Below are positions 1-6,663 of a DNA stretch of 11,213 nucleotides, piece after piece. Made by a program: the position numbers and the translations under genes. The stretch spans positions 1 to 11,213 of the forward strand of contig JACSSB010000238.1 of assembly GCA_014879435.1 (NCBI GenBank). The letters are read 5' to 3'. Under the pieces are notes generated by a model. That model was not told the DNA's origin, did no database searches, and was given only the letters and a program-made list of their open reading frames with translations. The stretch is from Phycisphaerales bacterium (GTDB taxonomy: Bacteria > Pseudomonadota > Gammaproteobacteria > Competibacterales > Competibacteraceae). Each line of letters begins with the position of its first letter. Within the stretch, counting starts at the first letter, position 1.

Positions 1-47
1 GCACCTAACGTTGCAGAAATGATTGCAGGTAGCTTTTTTTTGACCAT
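1..47 (-). CDS. 5' end of a gene for a probably exported protein (partial)
   Basis: Only the first 15 complete codons are present, reading MVKKKLPAIISATLG, before the gene leaves the window at its left edge. A basic start (KKK) followed by a hydrophobic, small-residue stretch is what the n- and h-regions of a Sec signal peptide look like, so an envelope or secreted product is likely. The start is well supported: an ideal Shine-Dalgarno GGAGGA (plus-strand positions 55-60) lies 7 bases upstream of the ATG. The first 100 bases upstream are AT-rich and hold two FNR/CRP-family-like boxes. The family cannot be identified from 15 residues. It is separated by 275 bases from the five-gene block and probably has its own promoter. 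Confidence 0.6.
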   Translation of the reverse strand, partial: MVKKKLPAIISATLG

Positions 48-54
48 GGTTTAT

Positions 55-60
55 TCCTCC
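55..60 (-). promoter_or_regulatory. Strong ribosome binding site of the left-edge gene
   Basis: On the minus strand the sequence reads GGAGGA followed by ATAAACC and the ATG. The match to the anti-Shine-Dalgarno sequence is near perfect with 7-base spacing. This is what makes the short partial reading frame at the edge credible. Confidence 0.7.
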
Positions 61-101
61 TACAGACCCAACGTATGCCATCAATAGGTAGGGCAGCATC
101 C

Positions 102-115
102 TTGACCTGGATAAA
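102..115 (-). promoter_or_regulatory. Candidate FNR/Anr-type box, proximal
   Basis: Plus-strand TTGACCTGGATAAA matches the FNR consensus TTGATNNNNATCAA at 8 of 10 defined positions. Its centre is at about 108.5. A weak -10-like GCATAC on the minus strand (plus positions 73-78) would put transcription start near position 66. The box would then be about 42 bases upstream of the start, the usual class II FNR activator position, and leave a short leader of about 20 bases carrying the GGAGGA. The spacing supports the call, but the match is imperfect and a CRP-family relative could be the real ligand. Confidence 0.4.
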
Positions 116-129
116 TCACAAATAATTTA

Positions 130-143
130 TTGAATATAAACAA
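130..143 (-). promoter_or_regulatory. Candidate FNR/CRP-family box, distal
   Basis: Plus-strand TTGAATATAAACAA has the outer TTG and CAA of an FNR-like dyad and matches 8 of 10 consensus positions. Its centre lies 28 bases upstream of the proximal box centre. It sits in very AT-rich DNA, where chance matches are more likely, so confidence is lower than for the proximal box. Confidence 0.25.
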
Positions 144-322
144 TTTTATGAGATATTCACCCATCCCTGGAGCGCTACCAACAGAAGATTCAATCACCCG
201 CATGGCGACTGTTCGATAACATTACGACTGTATCATAAATTATAGAAGTCGCTTGTAGCTAGTAGCGCAAACCATTTATCTGAAAAAATTTATCCCTAAA
301 TTATGATTGTGTAACAAAAACC

Positions 323-2338
323 TTAGAGGTTATGAGGATGGGCTGGGTGACGCCAACGCAAAGCCATCAAGGTGATGTCATCGCTTTGTGGATAAGCCGA
401 TACGAAACTCTCAATCTCGGCCATAAGCTGCTCAACGGTTTCGCGGGCGGATGCTTGCTGATCCAGTGCGGCCAGCGCTTCACCCAAGCGTGCTACCGTA
501 AACGCTGCGTTATTGGCATTCATCGCTTCGCTCACCCCGTCGGTATAGAGCAGCAAACCGTCGCCATCCGCCAAGTGAATCGGCTTTTCTTCCCGATAAA
601 CGGCATCGGCTAAAAAGCCCAAAGCCACTCCACCTTGCTTTGCGACCTGCTCCGGCGGACCTTCCCGCCGCAACACCCAGGGCCGCTCGTGACCGCCATC
701 GCAGAAGACAAATTCACCGCTGCACAAATCCAAAATGCCCGCAAGCACGGTAACGAACATGCTTTCTGGATTGTTCTCGCACAACGCGGCATTGACCCGT
801 GCCACGATCCCGCTGATCGATGAAGCATCGCGGCGCGCCTCCACGGCAAACAAAGTCTTAGTAACCGCCATGAACAAAGCGGCGGGTACTCCTTTATCCG
901 ATACATCGCCAACCAGTACGAATAAGCGATGGGTATCGAGCAGGAAAAAATCGAACAGATCGCCACCCACCGCCTTAGCTGGTTCCAGCACCGCGTACAG
1001 ATCGCACTCGGCATGACCCGGTAGCGCGAAGACCTGGGGTAACATGCCCATTTGGATATTTCGCGCCGCTGAGAGTTCGCCTTCGATCCGTTCTTTTGCT
1101 GCGGTGGTTTCTTTGAGTTCGCTGATATGGGTTTCGAGTTGAAATACCATTGAGGACAAGGCGTTGCCCAAGCAACCGACTTCATCGGCCCGGTTGCGAG
1201 ATACGTCCAGCAATTCTTCGCGCATTTCTGCATCGGCCCGAAAATCGTGTTTCACCAGACGACGGGTCTGCACGGTCAGCCGTGCCAGCGGCCCGACGAT
1301 GCGGTCGAGAAAAGGCAGCGCCAGAATCATGCTCGCTAGCAACAACAGCACGGTCAGTCCACCACCGACCAAGAGCAGAGAATTGAATTCGGTCTGCATA
1401 TTCACTGGCAGACTCATCAGCGCAGCCCCGTCAGGCAAGCCGTCCGTATTGAAAATGGGCGCAGCGACATACAAGCGCGCCTGACCCAACAGCACCTGGT
1501 GTATGCCGCCATTTTGTAGATAAGACGCCGGTGTGCTATGCCCCACGACCTGCTCGATCAAGGCGCGTACCTCCGCACTCAATTCAGTCGCATGATCCCG
1601 GTCGGGCGTAGCGCTGACCGCTACTGGTTTCAGGGTTTCGTCAAAAACCCAGATGGTGTCGATGGTCGCTGCGGCCATGACCGTCTCCATCAGCCGCTTC
1701 AAACCGATGCGGCCAATGATGCGGTCGATACGTTCGGGACGGCGGGCGATCAGGACCATCCCATCCCGATCCGGCAAGGTGACACCGCCATAGTAAAAAT
1801 CGTGGCTGTCCGGTTCGTGGTGTTGCAGATTGGCCTCGTGGCTGCCCGGTTCGCGATGTTGCAAAGCGGTGAAGATGCTGAACTTGCGCCCTTCCAGCAA
1901 GGGCCGGAAAATCGGGTGCTGCATCACCCCAAAATCAGCGCTAATACGCGCGTTTACATCGTCAATCGACCAGAAAATGGGCTTGCCGCTAGCATCCGTT
2001 ACCCAAATTTCGGGGATGCTATTTTCGGCCGCAATCCCACGCAGAGCGCGATTGATTTCCGTGGCGGACGCCTTCCGTTGCCGTGCGATCCGCGTCAGAT
2101 GCGCGACAATATCGGCCTGGGCTTGTACATCGCTGCCGACGATCTCTTGGATCACTTCCGGCACCTGCTGAATCAAACCGATGGATTGGGACAGCAGTTG
2201 TGCGACCAAGCGTTCATCGCGCTCGGTGCGTTCCAGAACGGATCGCCAGGACAGATAAGCAAACAACGCAGCAGCAGTGGAAATACCGACAACGATGATC
2301 AGCGTGACTAAGAGGAACAGTCGGCGGCGCAGGGTCAT
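323..2338 (-). CDS. Membrane-anchored HAMP-SpoIIE serine/threonine phosphatase with periplasmic sensor
   Basis: This 671-residue protein is a PP2C-type phosphatase of the RsbU/SpoIIE family, which usually dephosphorylates STAS-domain anti-anti-sigma proteins. Residues 7-29 form a first membrane helix. Residues 30-318 form a periplasmic sensor with two PAS-like cores (IPEIWVTDASGKPIFWS near 108-124, IDTIWVFDETLKPVAVS near 226-242), consistent with a double-Cache fold. Residues 320-345 are the second helix, 346-400 a HAMP domain and 400-425 a coiled coil. The catalytic domain spans about 428-662, with the metal-binding acidic residues visible: D460 and D463 in EPAKAVGGDLFDFF, D478 in VGDVSDKG, D600 in TDGVSEAMN and D653/D654 in DDITLMALR. 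It therefore looks active. It is the last gene of the five-gene block, 10 bases after the solute-binding protein gene. A His-rich tandem repeat lies in the sensor. No STAS or anti-sigma partner is in the window. Confidence 0.9.
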   Translation of the reverse strand: MTLRRRLFLLVTLIIVVGISTAAALFAYLSWRSVLERTERDERLVAQLLSQSIGLIQQVPEVIQEIVGSDVQAQADIVAHLTRIARQRKASATEINRALRGIAAENSIPEIWVTDASGKPIFWSIDDVNARISADFGVMQHPIFRPLLEGRKFSIFTALQHREPGSHEANLQHHEPDSHDFYYGGVTLPDRDGMVLIARRPERIDRIIGRIGLKRLMETVMAAATIDTIWVFDETLKPVAVSATPDRDHATELSAEVRALIEQVVGHSTPASYLQNGGIHQVLLGQARLYVAAPIFNTDGLPDGAALMSLPVNMQTEFNSLLLVGGGLTVLLLLASMILALPFLDRIVGPLARLTVQTRRLVKHDFRADAEMREELLDVSRNRADEVGCLGNALSSMVFQLETHISELKETTAAKERIEGELSAARNIQMGMLPQVFALPGHAECDLYAVLEPAKAVGGDLFDFFLLDTHRLFVLVGDVSDKGVPAALFMAVTKTLFAVEARRDASSISGIVARVNAALCENNPESMFVTVLAGILDLCSGEFVFCDGGHERPWVLRREGPPEQVAKQGGVALGFLADAVYREEKPIHLADGDGLLLYTDGVSEAMNANNAAFTVARLGEALAALDQQASARETVEQLMAEIESFVSAYPQSDDITLMALRWRHPAHPHNL
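1801..1872. repeat. Imperfect 36-base tandem repeat inside the phosphatase gene
   Basis: Two adjacent 36-base units (1801-1836 and 1837-1872) share a 27-base core with only three differences. The repeat is in frame and gives two copies of a 12-residue unit at about residues 157-180 of the phosphatase: LQHREPGSHEAN and LQHHEPDSHDFY. The result is a loop with five histidines and several acidic residues between the two PAS-like parts of the periplasmic sensor. The high nucleotide identity suggests a fairly recent slippage or duplication. Confidence 0.8.
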
Positions 2339-2348
2339 GGTTACACGC

Positions 2349-3263
2349 CTACTGAAGCCAGATCAGCGCAGCGGCTAGCCGTTGGGCCACCGCGTAATCG
2401 AGTGGGAAATAGATCGCACCACGCGGTCCGAACCAGCGCTCGTAAATCTCGATGTAAGCGCCGCGATATTCGTCCACCCCATCGAGAAGATCGGCTAGCA
2501 CTCGATTGACGAAGGTTCGCCACGCGGAATCATTCAAAGGCAGGATGCAGGCGATGGCCTCGTAGGACAAATCATCGGTGTGCGGCAGTAGCACGACCTT
2601 GCTCTTGAGTGGGCTTTTCTCGACCTGGGCGCGCAACACGACCCCAACATTGGATAAAGCATCGATTTCTCCACGCTCGAAGCGCACAAAACCGGTATCC
2701 ATATCGGGCATTTCGATGATTACCGCATCCGGCAGATGTTCGGCGAGGATGGCGGCGGTGGTGGTGCCAGCGACGACGCCGATGCGTTTACCACGCAGAT
2801 CGGCTAAGTGTTGCGCGGTACTGCGCTGAGTCAGAATACGGGTGCCATTGCCGAAGAAAGGGATGGAGAAATCGACCTGTTGCTGTCGCTCCCAAGTGGG
2901 CGTAGTGATGCCACATTCAATATCGATGGCACCGCTGGCCACCCGTTCCAGGCGGTTACTGGCGGTGGTTTCCTGTAGGTTCATCACGATCCGCCGCCCG
3001 AAATGCTGTTCCAGCCGTTTGTGGATTTCGCCAAGCAGATCGACCGAAAAGCCGACCAGCCGTACTTGGCGGCCCTTTTTCTCCCGATAAGCAAAAGGGA
3101 GGGCATCGGCGCGGGTACCGGCGTTGAAAACTCCGGTATTGGCGATGCGATCGAGGACTGGTTCCGCCCATCCGCTGGTGGGTGCGGCCAGTGCTAGTAG
3201 CATGAGCATGACTGCCACGACCTTCGACCGATGACTGCGAAATGCCGTGGCGATTCGTTTCAC
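2349..3263 (-). CDS. Periplasmic solute-binding protein, polar amino acid ABC family (SBP_bac_3)
   Basis: This 304-residue protein belongs to the family-3 solute-binding proteins, which capture amino acids in the periplasm. Residues 1-33 form a signal peptide with probable cleavage after GWA, before EPVLDRI. The motif SNRLERVASGAIDIECG (about 102-118), followed by TTPTWERQQQVDFSIPFF, closely resembles the glutamate/aspartate-binding GltI group. The carboxy end has the typical YERWFG. The start is GTG at 3263, overlapping the permease stop as GTGA, with GAGGGG seven bases upstream. It lies between the second permease and the phosphatase, so it may feed the permease pair or act as a ligand receptor for the phosphatase. 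The substrate is inferred only from family resemblance and could be another polar amino acid or organic acid. Confidence 0.87.
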   Translation of the reverse strand: MKRIATAFRSHRSKVVAVMLMLLALAAPTSGWAEPVLDRIANTGVFNAGTRADALPFAYREKKGRQVRLVGFSVDLLGEIHKRLEQHFGRRIVMNLQETTASNRLERVASGAIDIECGITTPTWERQQQVDFSIPFFGNGTRILTQRSTAQHLADLRGKRIGVVAGTTTAAILAEHLPDAVIIEMPDMDTGFVRFERGEIDALSNVGVVLRAQVEKSPLKSKVVLLPHTDDLSYEAIACILPLNDSAWRTFVNRVLADLLDGVDEYRGAYIEIYERWFGPRGAIYFPLDYAVAQRLAAALIWLQ

Positions 3264-3931
3264 GTTTTTTCCCCTCGTTCCTCACCCTTGCGTACCTTGG
3301 TACTGACATGCATCAACAGATGATGTTTCACTCGCCCCATCGCCCAGTTGACCGGAAAACAAAACAGCAAGAAGTAAGCGATGGCGTAGGCGTAGACCCA
3401 CAGCATCGTTTCGTCCCCGCCCACCGCCGCGATCACTACGTTGCAGCGCGATACGATTTCGCTCACGCCAATGACCGAAGCGGTACTCGATGCCATGACG
3501 ATGATCACCAAATACAGAGTCCAGCTCGGTACGAACAGCAACGCGGCTGCATGATCGTGGTTGCGCCAGTGCCGCCACGCCACGAACAGGTTGTCGGAGA
3601 CGAAGCCGATCACCGCTACCGACAGCGCCAGTGCGGCCTTGAGCCAGGCGGGAAAGGGATAGATTTGGCCCGAAACCTCGAATTCCGCTGGAATCAGAAA
3701 GGCCAGATAAAACAGGAAGACGAAGGTGGGTACATTGCGCGTCAGTTCCGTGGCAAGCAGGCTGGCACGGGTCAGTGCTTTCCGTTCCGACAGCCGCAGC
3801 CATGCCAACACCGCACCCAGCACGGTGCCAATGACCATGGCGAGCAGCGACATCAGAATATTCCAGGCGAAGCCTTCCGCCAGAAACGGGGTCCAGGCCA
3901 GCAGCATCCCGGCAATTTCAGGGAAGCTCAT
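3260..3931 (-). CDS. Amino acid ABC transporter permease (HisM/GltJ-like)
   Basis: This 223-residue inner-membrane protein has about five membrane helices (roughly 20-45, 66-83, 97-115, 130-148, 176-197) and the BPD_transp_1 organisation. The conserved motif LTRNVPTFVFLFYL (about 63-76) corresponds to the RGTP-type motif of polar amino acid permeases. The cytoplasmic coupling loop is recognisable as MASSTASVIGVSEI (about 146-159), equivalent to the EAA loop that contacts the ATPase. The carboxy tail is basic. The gene starts 14 bases inside the end of the fused binding-permease gene and its stop overlaps the GTG of the next gene, so translation is probably coupled. It most likely forms a heterodimer with the permease half of the fused protein. 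No ATPase gene accompanies it. Confidence 0.87.
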   Translation of the reverse strand: MSFPEIAGMLLAWTPFLAEGFAWNILMSLLAMVIGTVLGAVLAWLRLSERKALTRASLLATELTRNVPTFVFLFYLAFLIPAEFEVSGQIYPFPAWLKAALALSVAVIGFVSDNLFVAWRHWRNHDHAAALLFVPSWTLYLVIIVMASSTASVIGVSEIVSRCNVVIAAVGGDETMLWVYAYAIAYFLLFCFPVNWAMGRVKHHLLMHVSTKVRKGEERGEKT

Positions 3932-5522
3932 GCGGAGACAGCCTGCGCTCGAAATAGCTGAAAAGCTGAACCACCGCCATCACCAACAGGAAATACACGA
4001 TCAGCAGCACGTTCATCATGACCGCTGCATTCCCTTGTTCGGCGATGATGGCGGTGGAAACAGAGATCAGTTCCGGCACGGCGATGGCGCTGGCCATGCC
4101 GGTGGCTTTCACCACATTGACCAAGGCGCCGATCACGGCGGCAGAGGCGAGACGCATAGCCCGTGGCAGAGTGCGTCCACGCAGTACGAAGCTCGGTTCT
4201 CGATTTTTGAGAATAGTGCAGGCTTCGAGCAGAGCAAAAACGATAGCGCAACCGGTGTATACCGATAGGCAGAAGATGGTGATCGTGGAACCATCGAAGC
4301 TCCAACCGAAACGCGTGACTGCGATGTGGCCAATACCGAAGAACACCAGATAAATCAGCAGTAGGGGAGGCGTCATCCGACCCACGGCAGTCGTTAGTCG
4401 CACCAAGCCATTGAGTCCCGGAATACCCGATTCGGCCACCAGCGCCCCCAGGCAACCCAGCAACAGACTGCCGACGATAGCGCCCACCATCAGCTTTAAG
4501 GTCATCCCGATACCGGACAGAAACAGATGGCGATCATAGCCATCGTAAAGGATGCTCAGATTGAGTCCGGTTTGTTCCTTCAGCAAGAGACCGACACGGT
4601 GCAAGCCGCCAACCTCGGTGGAGGTCAATAGCAGTTTGTTACGGCACTCGGCGGGCCAGTTCCCGTCGGGCAGGCGGGTGCAAACCGGTGTGCCGTCGGG
4701 GCGGGTCTGGCTCCACAGTTGGTGCAGATCGGCCAGAAATTGGCTGGGTTCGATGCCCCAACGGCGTTCAGTAGCGATCAGCCAGCCGCTGCGGTGCCAG
4801 TCGGCGATGACCTCAGAAATGGCGCGTTCCAGCCGCAATCCACGCTCCGAAGCGGCAATCGCCATGGCCCATGGCGAGATCATCATCGAAGGCAGCGGTG
4901 TTTGTTCCTCTGCCCGTTGCGACTCACCGAGAATGCCGATGATGCCGGTGTCGTCATATAGCCAAGCGATGCAGCGCCCATCGCGCAGCGCCAACCGGGC
5001 ATCGCGGGTGCCATTGAAGATTTGCAGATCGAGCAGGAAGCGTTCGGCCATCGCCCGATTGAAATAAGCGCCTTGGGTGGCGCAGACCTTTTGGCCGCGC
5101 AGATCGGCCCAACTCGACAGCCGCGCTTGTGGGGAAGCGATGACCGTGGCACCGCTGGCGTAGTAATTCGGTTCGATGAGGGTGGCGATTTGTCGGCGTT
5201 GTGAGGTGTCACCTAAAGTGGCGATCACCACATCAATCGCCCCTTCCTCCAGCTTTTGCAGACGATTGGTGGAACTGACCGCGACTAGCTGCAAGTCAAA
5301 ACCCAAGCGGTGGGCCAAATCGGCGGCTAAATCGGCTTCAAAGCCGATCAAGCGGCCATTGGCATCCAGCATGCCGAAGGGGGGATAGTCGGATTTGACG
5401 CCGACGATCAAGGTGCCGCGCTTCTGAATGAGATCCAGACGGTCGGCCAGCGCCTTTGGAGCGGATAGCAGGGCGACCAGCGTCAGGATGCAGATGCCAA
5501 GAAGAATCGAGCCACGCTTCAT
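3918..5522 (-). CDS. Fused solute-binding protein and ABC permease, polar amino acid family
   Basis: This 534-residue protein joins two normally separate parts of a polar amino acid ABC importer. Residues 1-26 are a signal peptide (cleavage after KALA). Residues 28-258 are a family-3 solute-binding domain with GVKSDYPPFG, GRLIGFEADLAADLA, STNRLQKLEEGAIDVVIA and a closing ERRWG. Residues 260-325 are a periplasmic linker containing two cysteines (C281, C293). Residues 330-528 are the membrane permease domain, with TTAVGRMTPPLLLIYLVFFG and the EAA-like coupling loop VVKATGMASAIAVPEL (about 470-485). Binding-domain-to-permease fusions are known in this family, for example GlnP of Lactococcus, where a separate ATPase supplies energy. 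The gene begins with an ATGA overlap with the methyltransferase stop and overlaps the second permease gene by 14 bases. Confidence 0.88.
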   Translation of the reverse strand: MKRGSILLGICILTLVALLSAPKALADRLDLIQKRGTLIVGVKSDYPPFGMLDANGRLIGFEADLAADLAHRLGFDLQLVAVSSTNRLQKLEEGAIDVVIATLGDTSQRRQIATLIEPNYYASGATVIASPQARLSSWADLRGQKVCATQGAYFNRAMAERFLLDLQIFNGTRDARLALRDGRCIAWLYDDTGIIGILGESQRAEEQTPLPSMMISPWAMAIAASERGLRLERAISEVIADWHRSGWLIATERRWGIEPSQFLADLHQLWSQTRPDGTPVCTRLPDGNWPAECRNKLLLTSTEVGGLHRVGLLLKEQTGLNLSILYDGYDRHLFLSGIGMTLKLMVGAIVGSLLLGCLGALVAESGIPGLNGLVRLTTAVGRMTPPLLLIYLVFFGIGHIAVTRFGWSFDGSTITIFCLSVYTGCAIVFALLEACTILKNREPSFVLRGRTLPRAMRLASAAVIGALVNVVKATGMASAIAVPELISVSTAIIAEQGNAAVMMNVLLIVYFLLVMAVVQLFSYFERRLSPHELP

Positions 5523-6352
5523 TCGCGTGGCCTATCCTGGTAATGATCATGGTCCGTCACTGCCGGTTCGACCTCGGCCATGGCGAGAAATCCGTAGGCG
5601 TAACGCAAGGGTAGAAGGGCGGCCAGAATACGGTCGATCCAGCGCACCGAGATCGAGCGAACGACGCCACTTTCCGGTAGAACGCTTTCTGGACCCAGAT
5701 AAAGCGGGCGGAATCCGCCTTGTTTCAGATCCAACACCAATTCATCCAGGGCATACAGGTGGTAGTACAGATTGACCACCACATCGCCCATCGTTCGCTG
5801 GTAAAAAATATCGCCCGGCTCCAGCCGACCCGCCCGTACCAGTGGTTGCGCCATGATTTGCCGTTTGCGAAAGCGGCGTGCGACATTGGGTACGGTTACG
5901 ATCAACCGCCCTCCCGGTCGCAGTAATTTTCGAATCGTGGTAAGCGTGTTTTGGCGCAGTGTGCGCGAGGAAATGTGGCCCAGCACCCCAAACATCATGA
6001 TCACCAAATCGAAGCGTTCGTCTTCATCAAGCCAGTTGGCCAAGATCGATGAGTCGCTGCATACCGGCTGTAAACGGCCCATTTCGATATATTTAGCGCA
6101 CCGTAACGACAAGGTGTTGATCGCTTGGTGGCTCATATCGCAGGCGATGATGTTGGCGCCTGTCTGCGCCAATAGCGGGATGGTATAACGACCGTTACCG
6201 CAGCCCAGATCCAGAAGTTTTTTTCTACCCTGAGCGATCTCATGAATGATGACGGCAAGGCTTGAAGGATTGGGGCCGGGATAACGCCTGTCGTATAAAT
6301 GACTGGCGAAATATTGATCATAATTACGTGCAATATCGCTGACTGAATTCAT
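5519..6352 (-). CDS. Class I SAM-dependent methyltransferase, substrate unknown
   Basis: This 277-residue cytoplasmic protein has the Rossmann-type methyltransferase core. Motif I is KLLDLGCGNGRYT (about 45-57), the acidic residue binding the SAM ribose is D72 in IIACDMS, motif IV is RFDLVIMMFGVLGHI (about 113-127), and the post-core motif is LLRPGGRLIVTVPN (about 143-156). The second half (about 160-260) is not recognisable as a specific acceptor-binding domain, so small-molecule, lipid or RNA substrates all remain possible. The ATG at 6352 has a modest GGAAAG upstream. It is the first gene of the five-gene block and its stop overlaps the start of the fused binding-permease gene (ATGA). A methyltransferase at the head of an amino acid uptake or sensing operon is unusual and its link to the transporter is not obvious. 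Confidence 0.85.
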   Translation of the reverse strand: MNSVSDIARNYDQYFASHLYDRRYPGPNPSSLAVIIHEIAQGRKKLLDLGCGNGRYTIPLLAQTGANIIACDMSHQAINTLSLRCAKYIEMGRLQPVCSDSSILANWLDEDERFDLVIMMFGVLGHISSRTLRQNTLTTIRKLLRPGGRLIVTVPNVARRFRKRQIMAQPLVRAGRLEPGDIFYQRTMGDVVVNLYYHLYALDELVLDLKQGGFRPLYLGPESVLPESGVVRSISVRWIDRILAALLPLRYAYGFLAMAEVEPAVTDHDHYQDRPRE

Positions 6353-6398
6353 CGCGCTTTCCGGGATAGCCGCTCAAATGACTTTTGGCATCGCCGAA

Positions 6399-6425
6399 AA
6401 TGCATCGTTGCATACCCGATGCATT
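6399..6425. promoter_or_regulatory. Inverted repeat upstream of the methyltransferase operon, possible operator
   Basis: The perfect dyad AATGCATC-N11-GATGCATT has 8-base arms about 19 bases apart centre to centre, 47-73 bases upstream of the methyltransferase start codon. Half-site spacing of nearly two helical turns, in the place where the operon promoter should be, fits a dimeric repressor or activator site. The arms contain the self-complementary ATGCAT, which raises the chance of coincidence. Confidence 0.35.
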
Positions 6426-6567
6426 CAAAAGTGGATTTGCCGAATGGAAGTTCAACATCCTTGGATGTAGTGACTTCAGAATAGGCGAATGCTGGGGAAT
6501 GGGTGAAAAGCGGCGGGATTAAAGAGGAAAGATGATGAGAGTGGGGTAGGACAGATAAGCGGAGCGC

Positions 6568-6594
6568 ATCCACCCGAAGAGAATGGTGGTGGAT
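6568..6594. repeat. Inverted repeat, 7-base arms
   Basis: The arms ATCCACC (6568-6574) and GGTGGAT (6588-6594) are perfectly complementary around a 13-base loop. It sits directly beside the REP-like palindrome and may be part of the same composite element. There is no T-run next to it, so it is not a typical terminator. Confidence 0.4.
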
Positions 6595-6600
6595 ATCGTC

Positions 6601-6620
6601 ACTCCCGCGCAGGCGGGAGT
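6601..6620. repeat. REP/dRS3-like palindromic repeat
   Basis: ACTCCCGC-GCAG-GCGGGAGT is a perfect 8-base-arm palindrome with a 4-base loop, flanked by GTC on the left and CCAG on the right. This resembles the dispersed palindromes of the type ATTCCCGC...GCGGGAAT(CCAG) found in many copies in beta- and gammaproteobacteria, including Neisseria dRS3. It lies downstream of dcuB, a typical intergenic location. Only one copy is in the window, so the dispersed nature is inferred from resemblance. Confidence 0.6.
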
Positions 6621-6629
6621 CCAGAATCA

Positions 6630-6663
6630 GCGACTGGCGAACTCTAAAACGCCCACCAGTCGC
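6630..6663 (-). terminator. Hairpin just downstream of dcuB, possible transcript end
   Basis: Arms GCGACTGG (6630-6637) and CCAGTCGC (6656-6663) form a perfect 8-base stem around an 18-base loop, starting 14 bases after the dcuB stop. No U-run follows the stem on the minus strand, so it is not a canonical intrinsic terminator. It could protect the dcuB messenger 3' end or act together with the neighbouring palindrome. Confidence 0.35.

Larger units (their letters stand above)
48..322. other. AT-rich intergenic region left of the operon
   Basis: These 275 bases separate the stop of the SpoIIE phosphatase gene from the start of the left-edge gene, both leftward. The right part (about 180-322) has no gene and no convincing intrinsic terminator for the phosphatase operon. 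A perfect TATAAT on the minus strand (plus positions 239-244) has no good -35 partner at normal spacing. The left part carries the putative promoter and FNR-like boxes annotated separately. Base composition is clearly more AT-rich than the flanking genes. Confidence 0.5.

Noticed and set aside
239..244. Perfect TATAAT on the minus strand left of the phosphatase gene
   Set aside because: No acceptable -35 at 16-18 bases in AT-rich DNA where chance matches are common.
1538..2311. 257-codon rightward frame antisense to the phosphatase gene
   Set aside because: Lies wholly opposite a well-supported gene with clear motifs, has no recognisable domain and is explained by codon bias of the real gene.
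3242..3961. 239-codon rightward frame across the second permease gene
   Set aside because: Very rich in Gln, His, Arg and Gly, typical of an antisense shadow of a hydrophobic membrane protein gene.
6349..6573. 74-codon leftward open frame whose stop overlaps the methyltransferase ATG
   Set aside because: GTG start without ribosome binding site, composition unlike the neighbours, no domain or helix pattern; it covers the likely promoter region and the 6399-6425 dyad.
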